Source: Thermus tenuipuniceus (GTDB lineage Bacteria > Deinococcota > Deinococci > Deinococcales > Thermaceae). From it: 43,790 bases of DNA. Both the position numbers and the translations under genes were made by a program. Below the pieces are notes generated by a model. It was given only the letters and a program-made list of their open reading frames with translations, had not been told where the DNA came from and did no database searches. Positions 33,557 through 42,572 of the stretch are shown here, in pieces. The DNA lies in the NCBI RefSeq assembly GCF_002964845.1, contig NZ_KZ672965.1, positions 5,797 through 49,586 of the forward strand, read 5' to 3'. Position 1 is the stretch's first letter; every line of letters begins with the position of its first letter.

Positions 33557-34298
33557 CCACTTGGAAAGCGGCAGCGGAACCCCGGTGGTCCTGGTCCACG
33601 GAAACTTCGCCTGCAAGGAGTGGTGGCGGGAGCTTCTGCAAGACCCCCCTGAGGGGGCCCGGCTCCTGGCTCCCGACCTGCTGGGCTTTGGGGATAGCCC
33701 CGCCCCAGAGGACTTCACCCCCTCCATCCCCGCCTATGCTTCGGCCCTTCGGACCTTTCTTCAGGAGAAAGGCTTAGAAAACGCCATCCTGGTGGGCCAC
33801 TCCCTGGGGGGTGCGGTGGCGATGGAAGCGGCGGGCCCAACGACCTTGGGGCTCGTCCTCCTCAACTCCGCCCCGCCCTCGGGGCTCCAAACCCCGGAAG
33901 CCTACTACCCCATCCTGGAAGGCTACCGCCACAACCCTGAGGCCCTGGCCCAGGCCCTGGCGGCCATGGCCCCCACCCGTAGACCCCCTTGGTTTCCCGA
34001 GCTGGTGGAAAGGGCGCAGAGGATGCACCCTGCCCACTTCCAGGGCAACGCCCGGGCCCTGGCGGCCTGGCAGCTGGAGAGGGCCTATCCCGGGCCGGTC
34101 CTGGTGGTCTATGGCACCCTGGATCCCCTCGTCACCCGGGCCATGGCGGAGGCCACGGCGGCCTTCTTCCCCAGGGGGAGGCTTTTGGTCCTCGAGGGGG
34201 TGGGCCACTCGGCGAACCTGGAAAACCCAGGCGTACTCAAGGACGTCCTGGAAACGTTCCTTAAGGAGGTGCAAGGTGAGGTTCAAGGTGGGGGATAA
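33549..34298 (+). CDS. Alpha/beta hydrolase 2
   Basis: 249 residues, a second alpha/beta hydrolase, distinct from its neighbour and not a recent duplicate. Oxyanion motif LVHGNFACKEWW, nucleophile elbow VGHSLGGAVA, acid VVYGTLDPLV and catalytic His GVGHSANLE are all present. Cytoplasmic. Substrate unknown. Two tandem hydrolases beside an importer and a 3-hydroxybutyrate dehydrogenase suggest successive cleavage of an imported ester or oligoester. Confidence 0.88.
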   Translation: MLSHLESGSGTPVVLVHGNFACKEWWRELLQDPPEGARLLAPDLLGFGDSPAPEDFTPSIPAYASALRTFLQEKGLENAILVGHSLGGAVAMEAAGPTTLGLVLLNSAPPSGLQTPEAYYPILEGYRHNPEALAQALAAMAPTRRPPWFPELVERAQRMHPAHFQGNARALAAWQLERAYPGPVLVVYGTLDPLVTRAMAEATAAFFPRGRLLVLEGVGHSANLENPGVLKDVLETFLKEVQGEVQGGG

Positions 34299-34701
34299 AG
34301 CCAGCTACACCCAGACCATTTCCGAGGCCCACGTGGCCCTTTTCGTGGGGGCGGTGGGGGACACCAATCCCCTACACGTGGACGAAACTTATGCTCAAGG
34401 AAGCCGCTTCGGCGGGCGCATCGCCCAGGGAATCCTGGTGGCCGGCCTCATCTCCACGGTCATCGGGACCAAGCTGCCGGGCACCGGGGCCATCTACCTC
34501 TCCCAGACCCTGCGCTTCCTCAAGCCCACCTACCTGGGGGACACCATCACCGCCACCGCCACGGTGAAGGGAGTACGGGAAAGGGAGAAGGGAGGCATCG
34601 TCCTCACCCTTGACACCGTGTGCGAAAACCAGCGAGGAGAAAGGGTCATCGAAGGCGAGGCTGTGGTGCTGTATGAGGAACCTACGGGCGCAAGGCCCTA
34701 G
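34276..34701 (+). CDS. MaoC-type (R)-enoyl-CoA hydratase
   Basis: 141 residues from GTG 34276, with AGGAGG 6 nt upstream, overlapping the hydrolase gene by 23 nt. The hot-dog hydratase motif is intact: AVGDTNPLHVDE, with catalytic Asp29 and His34. The FGGRIAQGILVAGLISTVIG block is also typical of PhaJ-like proteins. These enzymes interconvert enoyl-CoA and (R)-3-hydroxyacyl-CoA, linking beta-oxidation with (R)-3-hydroxy acids or polyhydroxyalkanoate. The upstream frame continues to 33811 but is only the other frame of the hydrolase. Confidence 0.9.
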   Translation: MRFKVGDKASYTQTISEAHVALFVGAVGDTNPLHVDETYAQGSRFGGRIAQGILVAGLISTVIGTKLPGTGAIYLSQTLRFLKPTYLGDTITATATVKGVREREKGGIVLTLDTVCENQRGERVIEGEAVVLYEEPTGARP

Positions 34702-34716
34702 GGAAGGGAGGCAAGT

Positions 34717-35892
34717 ATGCGGAAGGTGGTAGGATTCTTGGTTCTTATAGCAGGTCTGGCCTGGGCCCAGATCCCCCTAAAGGCAGGGGTCATCCTCCCC
34801 CTCTCGGGGGCTTCTGCGGTTTCGGGCAAGGCGGCGCTGAACGGCATCCAGCTGGCCGCCGACGAGGTAAACGCCGCCGGCAAGGTCAGGCTGGAGCTGG
34901 TGGTGGTGGACGACGGAACCGATCCCGCCAAGGCGGTCCCTGCCTTCACCAAGCTCATGACCGTGGACAAGGTGGACATCGTGATCGGCGGCCTGGCCAG
35001 CGGGGTTACCTTCGCCCTTTCCGGCCCCGTGAAGCAGCACGGACCCCTCTTCCTGGTCATCGGGGCCGCCAGCTCGGTGGTGGAACAAGCCTTTGAAGGT
35101 TATCCCCTGTTTTTCCACTACCACCCCTGGGACTATCACAACGTGGCCGCCGCCTTGCAGTTCTTCCAGTACCTGAACCGGGAGCACGGAGCGAAAAAGG
35201 TGGCCATCCTTTACGAGGATGGACCTTTTGGCTCCGCGGGCATCGGGGTTTACAGACAACAACTGGAAAAACTGGGCTACCAGGTCCAGGCAGAACCCTT
35301 CAAGACAGGCAGCGGCCAGTTCACCGCCATCCTCACCCGTTTCCGGGCCTTCGCTCCCGACATCCTTTACTGGATTGGGTACGACGTGGATGCCTTGCCC
35401 ATCGCCACCCAGGCAAGGCAGGTGGGGCTCAGGCCCAAGCTCATTTATGGTGCGCCACCCTCCTGGCCCATCGGTTTTGAAAGGAACCCGCTCTCTAACG
35501 ACATCGCCGGCATGACCGCCTGGTTGCCCACCGTGGCCAACGCCGAGTCCCGGCGATTCGTGGACGCCTACCGCAAAAAGTACGGGGAGGTCACGGAGGA
35601 GTACATGGCCCCCATGGGCTACACCATCGTGAGAAGCCTGGCCCTGGCAGCAGAGCAGGCAGGAAGCGCGGATAAGAACCGCATCGCCGAGGCCCTGGCT
35701 GGCCTCAAGATGAACACGCCCTTTGGTCCCCTGTCCTTCAAACCCTCGGACACGGGCCACACCAAGTACCAAGGCTTCGGCCCCGAGATCTGGTTCCAGT
35801 TCCAGTACCTGCAAGGAAGCCGCCGGCCCGTCTTCCCGAAAGCGGTGGCCACCCGGCCCTTGCGTTACCCTGGGGAGTACTACTTCAGATAA
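34717..35892 (+). CDS. ABC transporter substrate-binding protein (LivJ type)
   Basis: 391 residues. Signal peptide ~1-18 (VVGFLVLIAGLAWA, cleavage likely before Gln). The mature part is a type I periplasmic binding protein of the branched-chain amino acid family: AGVILPLSGASAVSGKAALNG, VNAAGKVRLELVVVDD, VAILYEDGPFGSAG. In catabolic operons such proteins often bind carboxylic or aromatic acids rather than amino acids. Good Shine-Dalgarno (GGGAGG). The permease genes follow within 21 nt, and the CoA ligase context suggests an organic acid ligand. Confidence 0.92.
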   Translation: MRKVVGFLVLIAGLAWAQIPLKAGVILPLSGASAVSGKAALNGIQLAADEVNAAGKVRLELVVVDDGTDPAKAVPAFTKLMTVDKVDIVIGGLASGVTFALSGPVKQHGPLFLVIGAASSVVEQAFEGYPLFFHYHPWDYHNVAAALQFFQYLNREHGAKKVAILYEDGPFGSAGIGVYRQQLEKLGYQVQAEPFKTGSGQFTAILTRFRAFAPDILYWIGYDVDALPIATQARQVGLRPKLIYGAPPSWPIGFERNPLSNDIAGMTAWLPTVANAESRRFVDAYRKKYGEVTEEYMAPMGYTIVRSLALAAEQAGSADKNRIAEALAGLKMNTPFGPLSFKPSDTGHTKYQGFGPEIWFQFQYLQGSRRPVFPKAVATRPLRYPGEYYFR

Positions 35893-35913
35893 GAAGGGGT
35901 TCGCAGGAAGACC

Positions 35914-36771
35914 ATGGAGCTCCTACTGCAAACCATCCTCAACGGCCTCCTCATGAGCGGGGTGTACGCCCTGGTGGCCACCGGACTGGCCCTCTCCCTG
36001 GGAGTGGTGGGCATCGTCAACTTCGCCCACGGGGAGTTCCTGATGGTGGGCGCCTTTCTCTCCTACCTCCTCTTCGCCTTCCGGGGAACCGACCCCCTGC
36101 TTTCCCTAGGCCTGGCCTTTCTCGCCGCCTTCGGGGTGGGGGCCCTCACCTACCAGGGCCTGATACGCCCTGCGCTGAAGGCCCCAGAGCTCAACCAGAT
36201 GCTCCTCACCTTCGGCTTGTCCATCCTCCTGCAAAACCTTGCCCTCCTCCTGTTTGGGGCAGACACCCGGGTGGTGGCTCCGCCTTACCAGGCCACCACC
36301 CTCTCCTTGGGCCCCTTTTTTCTGGGGGCTGTGCCCCTGGGAGCCTTCTTGCTTTCCCTTGCCATCCTTTTAGGGCTCCAGGTCTTCCTTACACGAAGCC
36401 GGCTTGGCTTGGCCATGCGGGCGGTATCCCAGAACCGACTGGCTCCCGGACTCCTGGGCATCGAAGCCGAGAGGGTCTACCTGCTGGCCTTCGGCCTAGC
36501 GGCTGCTTTGGCGGGAGTAGCTGGGGTGATGCTCTCGGTCATGCTGTACGCCAGCCCCACCGTGGGTTTCATCTTCACCCTCAAATCCTTTGCCATTGTA
36601 GCCCTGGCCGGTCTGGGTAACCTCAAGGGGGTGGTGCCTGCTGCCTTCGTGCTAGCCTTGGCCGAAGCCTTGGTGAGCACCTATTTACCGGGAGGCGGGG
36701 GGCTTGTGGAAGCGGTGTTCTTCTTGGTTCTTTTTCTGGCCCTGGTGGTCCGGGCTTGGAGGTTGGCATGA
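35914..36771 (+). CDS. ABC transporter permease 1 (LivH type)
   Basis: 285 residues, about eight membrane helices. The N-terminus ILNGLLMSGVYALVATGLALSLG and VNFAHGEFLMVGAFLSY are hallmark LivH motifs; MRAVSQNRLAPGLLGI is the cytoplasmic coupling loop that contacts the ATPases. It forms the inner-membrane channel with the LivM-type partner. Its stop overlaps the next ATG (ATGA). Confidence 0.94.
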   Translation: MELLLQTILNGLLMSGVYALVATGLALSLGVVGIVNFAHGEFLMVGAFLSYLLFAFRGTDPLLSLGLAFLAAFGVGALTYQGLIRPALKAPELNQMLLTFGLSILLQNLALLLFGADTRVVAPPYQATTLSLGPFFLGAVPLGAFLLSLAILLGLQVFLTRSRLGLAMRAVSQNRLAPGLLGIEAERVYLLAFGLAAALAGVAGVMLSVMLYASPTVGFIFTLKSFAIVALAGLGNLKGVVPAAFVLALAEALVSTYLPGGGGLVEAVFFLVLFLALVVRAWRLA

Positions 36772-37682
36772 GGGGTGCCAATCACCTCCCCCTGATCCTC
36801 CTCTTCCTCCCCTTCGCCCTGCTACCCTCTCTCCCCTTGGGGGGTTGGGGGGCCTTCCTCCTAGACGTGGGTTTTTTTGTTCTCCTTTTCACCGCCTTAG
36901 CCCTTTCTTGGGACCTGGTGGCCCGGACTGGCCAGCTTTCCTTGGCCCACGGCGCTTTCTTCGGCTTGGGAGCGTACGGGGCAGGGCTCTTGGCCCCTCA
37001 GGTGGGCACTCTTCCCGCCTTGCTCCTGGGAGCCGCGGTGGCAGGGGCCGGGGCCCTCATCCTGGGGTCGGTAACCCTTCGCCTCCACGGCCTGTACTTC
37101 GCCATCGCCAGCCTGGCCTTCAGCGAGGTGTTGCGCACCCTCGCGTTGAAGTTGCCCTTTACCGGTGGCCCCATCGGCCTTCCTGTGCCGCCTCCTTTCG
37201 GGGGAACCTGGCCGTTAGCTGCTTATTACCTGAGCTTCAGCGTCTTGCTCCTGGCCACAGCCTTAAGCCTGTGGGCAGAAAAGAGCCCTTTCAGGCTCGC
37301 GCAGGCTGCCACCCGGCAATCGGAAGCCGTGGCCCGGGTTTTAGGCGTGCGGGTGATCCGGGTGAAACTTTGGTCCTTGCTCCTGGGGAGTTGGGTTGCC
37401 GGGCTTGCAGGTGGTGTTTACGGAATGAAGACCCTCTTCCTCTCCCCCTACGATGCCTTCAGCCTGGGAAGGGCGGTGGAAGCCTTGGTCATCCCCATCT
37501 TCGGCGGCCTTTACACCACTTTGGGACCCCTGGTGGGCGGCGTGGTGCTGGTCAGCCTCGAGCAGGCCCTGAGGCTCTGGATCAAGGAGGGTTACCTGGT
37601 GGTCTACGGGGCCATCCTCATCCTGGTTATCCTCTTCCTGCCCCGTGGCCTGGTGGGCATTCTGGGGAGGCGTCGTGGGTAG
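36768..37682 (+). CDS. ABC transporter permease 2 (LivM type)
   Basis: 304 residues from ATG 36768, which overlaps the LivH-type stop by 4 nt; an in-frame TTG at 36756 is less likely. The LivM motif LSLAHGAFFGLGAYGAGLLA and the coupling region RQSEAVARVLGVRVIRVKLWS are present, with about eight membrane helices. Partner of the LivH-type permease. The 3' end overlaps the first ATPase gene by 8 nt. Confidence 0.93.
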   Translation: MRGANHLPLILLFLPFALLPSLPLGGWGAFLLDVGFFVLLFTALALSWDLVARTGQLSLAHGAFFGLGAYGAGLLAPQVGTLPALLLGAAVAGAGALILGSVTLRLHGLYFAIASLAFSEVLRTLALKLPFTGGPIGLPVPPPFGGTWPLAAYYLSFSVLLLATALSLWAEKSPFRLAQAATRQSEAVARVLGVRVIRVKLWSLLLGSWVAGLAGGVYGMKTLFLSPYDAFSLGRAVEALVIPIFGGLYTTLGPLVGGVVLVSLEQALRLWIKEGYLVVYGAILILVILFLPRGLVGILGRRRG

Positions 37683-38400
37683 GGTCCTGGAGGTGGTAGG
37701 CGCGAGCAAACGCTTCCTGGGGCTCCAGGCCCTTAAGGAGGTGCATCTTCACCTGGAGGAAGGGGAGATCCTGGCGGTCATCGGCCCCAACGGGGCTGGC
37801 AAAAGCACCCTCTTGAACCTTCTCTCAGGCCTGTTAAGGCCTGACTCGGGTCGAATCCTCTTTCTTGGACAGGAGATCACCCACCTCCCCCCGGAGGCCC
37901 GCACCCACCTGGGCCTGGGACGGGCCTTCCAGATCGTGCAACCCCTCCCCGAGCTCACCGTGCGGGAAAACCTCATGGTGGGAGCCCTTTTCGGCAAACC
38001 CCGGGTGCGGCGGAAAGAGGCGGAAGCCTGGGTGGAGGAGGTGCTGCGCCTCACGGGGTTGGAAGGGCGGGCAGAGGCTTTGGCCGGGGATCTCACCCTT
38101 TTGGAGGACAAACGCCTAGAGCTGGCTCGGGCCCTGGCCACGCGCCCCAAGGTCCTCCTCTTGGACGAGGTGATGGCCGGGCTCCGCCCCAAGGAGGCCG
38201 AGGAGGCGGTAGCCCTGGTGCGGCGGATCCGCAACGCTGGCGTGACCATCCTGTTCATCGAACACCTCATGCCCGTGGTACGGGCCTTGGCCGACCGGGT
38301 GGTGGTGTTGGATTATGGCGAGGTGATCGCCGAGGGAACGTACTCAGAGGTGGCGGGGAACCCACGGGTGCGGGAGGCCTATCTGGGGAGGCAAACATGA
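37675..38400 (+). CDS. ABC transporter ATPase 1 (LivG type)
   Basis: 241 residues from GTG 37675 (GGGGAGG 4 nt upstream). Walker A GPNGAGKSTLL, Walker B KVLLLDEVMAGL and the switch His in FIEHLMPV are intact. The family signature, usually LSGGQ or LAYGDQ, reads LTLLEDKRLELARAL here and lacks the glycine. DEVMAGL also replaces the usual DEP.AGL. I believe this divergent form occurs in a LivG subgroup, but it is worth noting. It works as a heterodimer with the following LivF-type ATPase. Confidence 0.92.
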   Translation: MGRVLEVVGASKRFLGLQALKEVHLHLEEGEILAVIGPNGAGKSTLLNLLSGLLRPDSGRILFLGQEITHLPPEARTHLGLGRAFQIVQPLPELTVRENLMVGALFGKPRVRRKEAEAWVEEVLRLTGLEGRAEALAGDLTLLEDKRLELARALATRPKVLLLDEVMAGLRPKEAEEAVALVRRIRNAGVTILFIEHLMPVVRALADRVVVLDYGEVIAEGTYSEVAGNPRVREAYLGRQT

Positions 38401-39101
38401 GGCTGGAGGTGAAGGGCCTGGAAGCAGGGTATGGCAAAGCCCAGGTGCTCTTCGGTCTGGACCTAGAGGTAAAGGAAGGGGAGCTGGTGGCTCTCCTGGG
38501 TGCCAACGGAGCCGGCAAAACCACCTTGCTCCGGGCCATCTCCGGGCTCATCCCGCCCTGGCGGGGAAAGGTCCTCTGGAAGGGAGAAGACCTCCGGAGG
38601 TTCTCCCCTGCCCGTCGGGCCCGGCTTGGGTTGGGCCATGTGCCGGAGGGCAGGCAGCTTTTCCCGCTCATGACCGTGGAGGAAAACCTCCGCCTAGGAG
38701 CAGCCTTTCTAGCCCCGGAAAGGGAGCGGGAGGGTTTTGAGCGGGTTTACACCCTATTCCCCCGGCTCGCGGAAAGGAGGAGGCAACTTGCGGGCACCCT
38801 GTCCGGTGGGGAGCAGCAGATGTTGGCCATCGGCCGGGCCCTTATGGGCTTCCCCAGAATCCTCCTGGTGGATGAGCCCTCTTTAGGACTTGCTCCCCGC
38901 CTGGCCGAGGAAGTGCTTGCCTCCATCAAACAGGTGACGGAGGAGGGGGTGGGGGTCCTGCTGGTGGAACAGAACGTGGCGCTTTCCCTCGAGGTGGCCG
39001 CCAGGGCCTACGTGATGGAGCATGGCCGCATCGTGTTGCAAGGTCCTTCCAGCACCCTCCTCGAGGACTCCCGCATACGGGAAGCCTACCTGAGCCTGTA
39101 G
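38397..39101 (+). CDS. ABC transporter ATPase 2 (LivF type)
   Basis: 234 residues. Walker A GANGAGKTTLLRA, canonical signature LSGGEQQMLAIGRAL, Walker B ILLVDEPSLGLAP and the switch His position occupied by Gln (LLVEQNVALSL), as is usual in LivF. It completes a five-component importer. The start overlaps the LivG stop (ATGA). Its own TAG stop is the first half of a TAGAAT box before the next gene. Confidence 0.94.
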   Translation: MRLEVKGLEAGYGKAQVLFGLDLEVKEGELVALLGANGAGKTTLLRAISGLIPPWRGKVLWKGEDLRRFSPARRARLGLGHVPEGRQLFPLMTVEENLRLGAAFLAPEREREGFERVYTLFPRLAERRRQLAGTLSGGEQQMLAIGRALMGFPRILLVDEPSLGLAPRLAEEVLASIKQVTEEGVGVLLVEQNVALSLEVAARAYVMEHGRIVLQGPSSTLLEDSRIREAYLSL

Positions 39102-39104
39102 AAT
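39099..39104 (+). promoter_or_regulatory. Possible internal -10 box for the dehydrogenase gene (TAGAAT)
   Basis: TAGAAT starts at the LivF stop codon and lies 15 nt before ATG 39120; GAGG (39111-39114) is a suitable Shine-Dalgarno. No clear -35. It could give the dehydrogenase extra transcription beyond the operon promoter. Confidence 0.35.
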
Positions 39105-39119
39105 GCCTTAGAGGTACCC

Positions 39120-39875
39120 ATGAGCCCCAGCGGTTCCAAAACCGTACTGATCACCGGCGCAGGAAGCGGCATCGGCCTGGCCATCGCTCGCGCCTTCGCC
39201 CAGGAGGGGGCCAGGGTCCTGGTCCACGACGTGAAGGATGCCTCTGCTCTCGCCGAGGAGCTGGGCGGGGTGTTCCTCCAGGCAGACCTAGGAGACCCCA
39301 AAGCCGTGGAGGAACTGGCAAGGCAAGCGGTCCAGCACGGCGTGGACATCCTGGTGAACAACGCCGGCTTCCAGCATATCGACCCCGTGGAAGACTTTCC
39401 CTTGGAAACCTGGCAGCGAATGCTCCAGGTGATGCTCACGGCCCCCTTCCAGCTCATCCGGGCCCTGCTGCCGGGGATGAAAAAGAAGGGCTGGGGGCGG
39501 ATCCTCAACATCGCCAGCGTCCACGGCCTGGTGGCAAGCCCCTACAAGAGCGCCTACATCTCCGCCAAGCACGGCCTGATCGGCCTCACCCGCACGGTGG
39601 CCCTGGAAGCGGGCCCCTTCGGCGTCACCGTGAACGCCATCGCCCCCGCCTACGTGCGCACCCCCTTGGTGGAGAACCAGATCGCCGACCAGGCCCGCAC
39701 CCTGGGGATCCCGGAAGCGGAGGTGGTGGAGAAGGTCTTCCTGGCCCAGGCGGCGGTGAAGCGGCTCATTGAGCCCGAGGAAGTGGCAGAGCTCGCCCTT
39801 TTCCTGGCCTCGGAGAAGGCAGGGGCCATCACCGGGGCGGTCTTCCCCATTGACCTGGGCTGGACCGCCCGCTAG
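39120..39875 (+). CDS. bdhA: 3-hydroxybutyrate dehydrogenase (SDR)
   Basis: 251 residues, classical short-chain dehydrogenase: TGAGSGIGLAIA cofactor motif, NNAGFQH, catalytic Ser in NIASVHG and YISAKHG (YxxxK). The segments HIDPVEDFPLETW, NIASVHGLVASPYKSAY and VRTPLVENQIADQAR match D-3-hydroxybutyrate dehydrogenases closely, as I remember the family. It oxidises (R)-3-hydroxybutyrate to acetoacetate with NAD. Last plus-strand gene of the island; its TAG stop overlaps the stop of the converging CoA transferase gene. Confidence 0.88.
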   Translation: MSPSGSKTVLITGAGSGIGLAIARAFAQEGARVLVHDVKDASALAEELGGVFLQADLGDPKAVEELARQAVQHGVDILVNNAGFQHIDPVEDFPLETWQRMLQVMLTAPFQLIRALLPGMKKKGWGRILNIASVHGLVASPYKSAYISAKHGLIGLTRTVALEAGPFGVTVNAIAPAYVRTPLVENQIADQARTLGIPEAEVVEKVFLAQAAVKRLIEPEEVAELALFLASEKAGAITGAVFPIDLGWTAR

Positions 39876-40705
39876 CCCCGCACGGCCCGGAGGGGCACCC
39901 CTTTCTCCTTGGCCCAGGCCTCCCACTCTTGGGCGGTCCTTCCTTGAAAGAAGGCCCGTAGCCGCTCATAAGGCGCAAGGCCAGGCCTGGCCGGACTGAA
40001 GGCCGCGGCAAGCAGCTCTGGTAGGCCCGCCTCCTCACAAAACCGGGCCCAAAAATGGGGCTCCAAGGCCGCCAAGGCCACCTGCCCCTGCCGGGCAGGG
40101 TAAACCCCATAGCAAAGCACCGAGCCATCCAGAAAGGGAATCGGGGGATAGGCCACGGCCTTCACCGCCTCGGAGAGGGCCACCTCGTACACCCCACCTC
40201 CAAGAAGCAGCCCCTTCAAGGCCACCAGGGCCAGGGCATAGGCCCCGGCCAGGTCGGCGAACTGGAAGGATCTCCAGGGAAAACGTCCAAGTAGTCCGGC
40301 CTCCGCCAGGTAGGTGAGGTCGTGGCCGGGGTCTGGGGCATCCGGGTAGCCCCGAAGCCGGGCATAGACCAGGTGGGGATTGATCCCAAGGAGCACCTCA
40401 GGCCCGAGGCCCAAGCGCTCCATGGCCCCGGGGCGGTTGGCCTCGAGGAGGACAGCGGCCTCCCTCACCAGGGCCAGGAACCTCTCCCGATCCTCCCCCC
40501 TCTTCAGGTCCAGGGTCAGGACCTCCTTTTCCCCGTTCAAGAAGCGGTAGGCCTCCGGGGCCCAGTCCCTGAGGGGGTCCCCTTGCGGAGGCTCCACCTT
40601 GACCACGGGAAAACCCAAATCCCCAAGAAGCTTCCCCGCCAAGGGCCCGGGAAGAAGCCGGGTGAGATCCAGCACCCTACCTGGGGGCCATCCGCAAGGC
40701 GCCAT
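39872..40705 (-). CDS. CaiB/BaiF-type (family III) CoA transferase, short form
   Basis: 277 residues, well short of the usual 360-400. The N-terminal family block is clear ([38 protein letters not shown]). The likely catalytic Asp lies in [15 protein letters not shown]. The C-terminal part found in longer members is missing, but [18 protein letters not shown] is a normal late motif, so the shortening is probably internal rather than a truncated end. It would move CoA between acids, or racemise an alpha-methylacyl-CoA. The start overlaps the preceding SDR gene by 29 nt. Confidence 0.82.
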   Translation of the reverse strand: MAPCGWPPGRVLDLTRLLPGPLAGKLLGDLGFPVVKVEPPQGDPLRDWAPEAYRFLNGEKEVLTLDLKRGEDRERFLALVREAAVLLEANRPGAMERLGLGPEVLLGINPHLVYARLRGYPDAPDPGHDLTYLAEAGLLGRFPWRSFQFADLAGAYALALVALKGLLLGGGVYEVALSEAVKAVAYPPIPFLDGSVLCYGVYPARQGQVALAALEPHFWARFCEEAGLPELLAAAFSPARPGLAPYERLRAFFQGRTAQEWEAWAKEKGVPLRAVRG

Positions 40706-41408
40706 CCAGGCGGATCGCCTCCCCGTTCAGCATGGGGTTTTCCAGGATGTGCAGGACCAATAGGGCGTACTCCTCCGGCCGGCCCAGGCGCCTGGGAAAG
40801 GGCACCTGTTCGGCCAGCGAAGCCTTGGCCTTTTCCGGAAGCCCCTGAAGGAGGGGGGTATCAAAGAGGCCCGGGGCAATGGTCACCACCCGGATTCCCC
40901 AGTCCGCCAGCTCCCGGGCGGCGGGAAGGGTGAGGCCCACCACACCCCCCTTGCTGGCCGCGTAGGCCGCCTGGCCCACCTGGCCCTCAAAGGCGGCCAC
41001 GCTGGCGGTGTTCACCACCACCCCCCGCTGCCCCTCGGCATCGGGAGGGTTCTCCCGCATGGCCCAAGCCGCAAGGCGCAAAACGTTAAAGGTGCCCACC
41101 AAGTTCACCTCCACCACCCTGCGGAAGCTCTCCAGGTCGTGGGGGCCTTCGCGCCCCAGAACCTTGCGGGCCAAACCGATGCCCGCGGCATTCACCAGCG
41201 CAAAAAGGGGAGCCTGGGAGGCCGCAAGCTCCACCGCCCGCCTGGCATCCTCCTCCCGGGTCACGTCCCCCTCCAGGTAAACAAGACCCGGATCCCCTCC
41301 CCGCCTGAGGTCCAAGACCACCACCCTGTAGCCCCTATCCCTTAAGGCCAAGGCCGTAGCCCTTCCGAGCCCCGAGGCCCCACCCGTCACCAAAGCGCTT
41401 CTTTCCAT
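40677..41408 (-). CDS. 3-hydroxyacyl-CoA dehydrogenase, HSD10-like SDR
   Basis: 243 residues, short-chain dehydrogenase: [22 protein letters not shown], catalytic Ser in [23 protein letters not shown] (YxxxK included), and the C-terminal [19 protein letters not shown] typical of type II 3-hydroxyacyl-CoA dehydrogenases. It oxidises (S)-3-hydroxyacyl-CoA in beta-oxidation, including branched short chains. It sits 9 nt after the thiolase gene, so it supplies the step before thiolysis. Confidence 0.9.
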   Translation of the reverse strand: MERSALVTGGASGLGRATALALRDRGYRVVVLDLRRGGDPGLVYLEGDVTREEDARRAVELAASQAPLFALVNAAGIGLARKVLGREGPHDLESFRRVVEVNLVGTFNVLRLAAWAMRENPPDAEGQRGVVVNTASVAAFEGQVGQAAYAASKGGVVGLTLPAARELADWGIRVVTIAPGLFDTPLLQGLPEKAKASLAEQVPFPRRLGRPEEYALLVLHILENPMLNGEAIRLDGALRMAPR

Positions 41409-41417
41409 GGTCCACCC

Positions 41418-42572
41418 CTAGATCCGTTGGATGATGGTGGCCGTGGCCTGCCCGTGGCCGATGCACATCACCTGCAGGCCAAACTCCCCGCCGGTGCGCT
41501 CCAGCTCGTAAAGGAGCTTGGTCATGAGGATGGCCCCCGTGGCCCCCAAGGGGTGCCCGTGGGCGATGGCCCCGCCGTTGGGGTTCACCCTTTCCGGGTC
41601 AGGGCCAAACTCCCGCAGGAAGGCCAGAACCACGCTGGCGAAGGCCTCGTTGATCTCGATGACGTCCAGGTCCTTAAGGGAAAGCCCCGCCTTCTCCAGG
41701 GCCTTTTTGGTGGCGGGGATCACCCCCAATAGTTGCAGGGTGGGATCCCCCGCCACCACCACCCGGGCAAGGAAACGGGCCCGGGGGCGAAGGCCCAGGG
41801 CCAAGGCCTTTTCCCTATCCCCCAGGAGCAGGGCCGCCGCCCCATCGGAGATCTGGCTGGAGTTGCCGGCGGTCACCACCCCGTCCTCCCGGAAAACGGG
41901 CTTCAAGGCCAGCATCCGCTCGTAGTCCACGTCGAAACGCACCCCTTCATCGCGGTCCAGCAGGAAGGGCCTTCCCTCCCCATCCACCCCCTCCAGGGGA
42001 AGGATCTGGCTCCGGAAGCGCCCCTCCTGAATGGCCCGGGCCGCCCGCCTGTGGGAGAGATAGCCCCACTCGTCCAGCTCCTCCCGGCAGAGGCCATACT
42101 TCCTTGCGATGCGCTCCGCGCTTTCCCCTTGGTGGACGAGCTCGTACCGCTGAAAAAGCGCCGGATTCAAGGTGTGGAAGCCTCCCCCGATATCGGAGAA
42201 CATGGGGGATCGGGTCATGCTCTCCACCCCACCGGCAATGGCAAAGTCCAGGTCGCCGGCAGCGATGGCCTGGGCGGCGAAGTGCACAGCCTGCTGGCTG
42301 GAGCCGCACATGCGGTTTAGGCTTACCGCAGGAACCTCCTGGGGTAGGCGGGAAAGGAGGACGGCAAGCCGTCCTATGTTGGCCCCCTGCTCCCCGGTTT
42401 GGGTCACGCAACCCGTGACCACATCCCCGATGAGCCCAGGGTCGATACCCGTCCGCTCCAGGAGGGCGTCCAAGACCTGGGCGTAAAGGGCATCGGGCCG
42501 CCACTCCCGCAAGGCTCCATTTCTCTTACCGATGGGGGTGCGCACCGCCTCGAGGATCACGGGCTCTCCCAT
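41418..42572 (-). CDS. Acetyl-CoA acyltransferase (thiolase)
   Basis: 384 residues. Active-site Cys89 in [20 protein letters not shown], the catalytic His in [15 protein letters not shown] and the second Cys in [10 protein letters not shown]. In the last motif, CxGxGxG has become CIGHGQA, a variation I remember from degradative/steroid-type thiolases. It cleaves 3-ketoacyl-CoA to acetyl-CoA plus a shortened acyl-CoA. It overlaps the upstream dehydrogenase gene by 16 nt, in an operon that reads dehydrogenase, thiolase, SDR, CoA transferase. Confidence 0.93.
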   Translation of the reverse strand: MGEPVILEAVRTPIGKRNGALREWRPDALYAQVLDALLERTGIDPGLIGDVVTGCVTQTGEQGANIGRLAVLLSRLPQEVPAVSLNRMCGSSQQAVHFAAQAIAAGDLDFAIAGGVESMTRSPMFSDIGGGFHTLNPALFQRYELVHQGESAERIARKYGLCREELDEWGYLSHRRAARAIQEGRFRSQILPLEGVDGEGRPFLLDRDEGVRFDVDYERMLALKPVFREDGVVTAGNSSQISDGAAALLLGDREKALALGLRPRARFLARVVVAGDPTLQLLGVIPATKKALEKAGLSLKDLDVIEINEAFASVVLAFLREFGPDPERVNPNGGAIAHGHPLGATGAILMTKLLYELERTGGEFGLQVMCIGHGQATATIIQRI

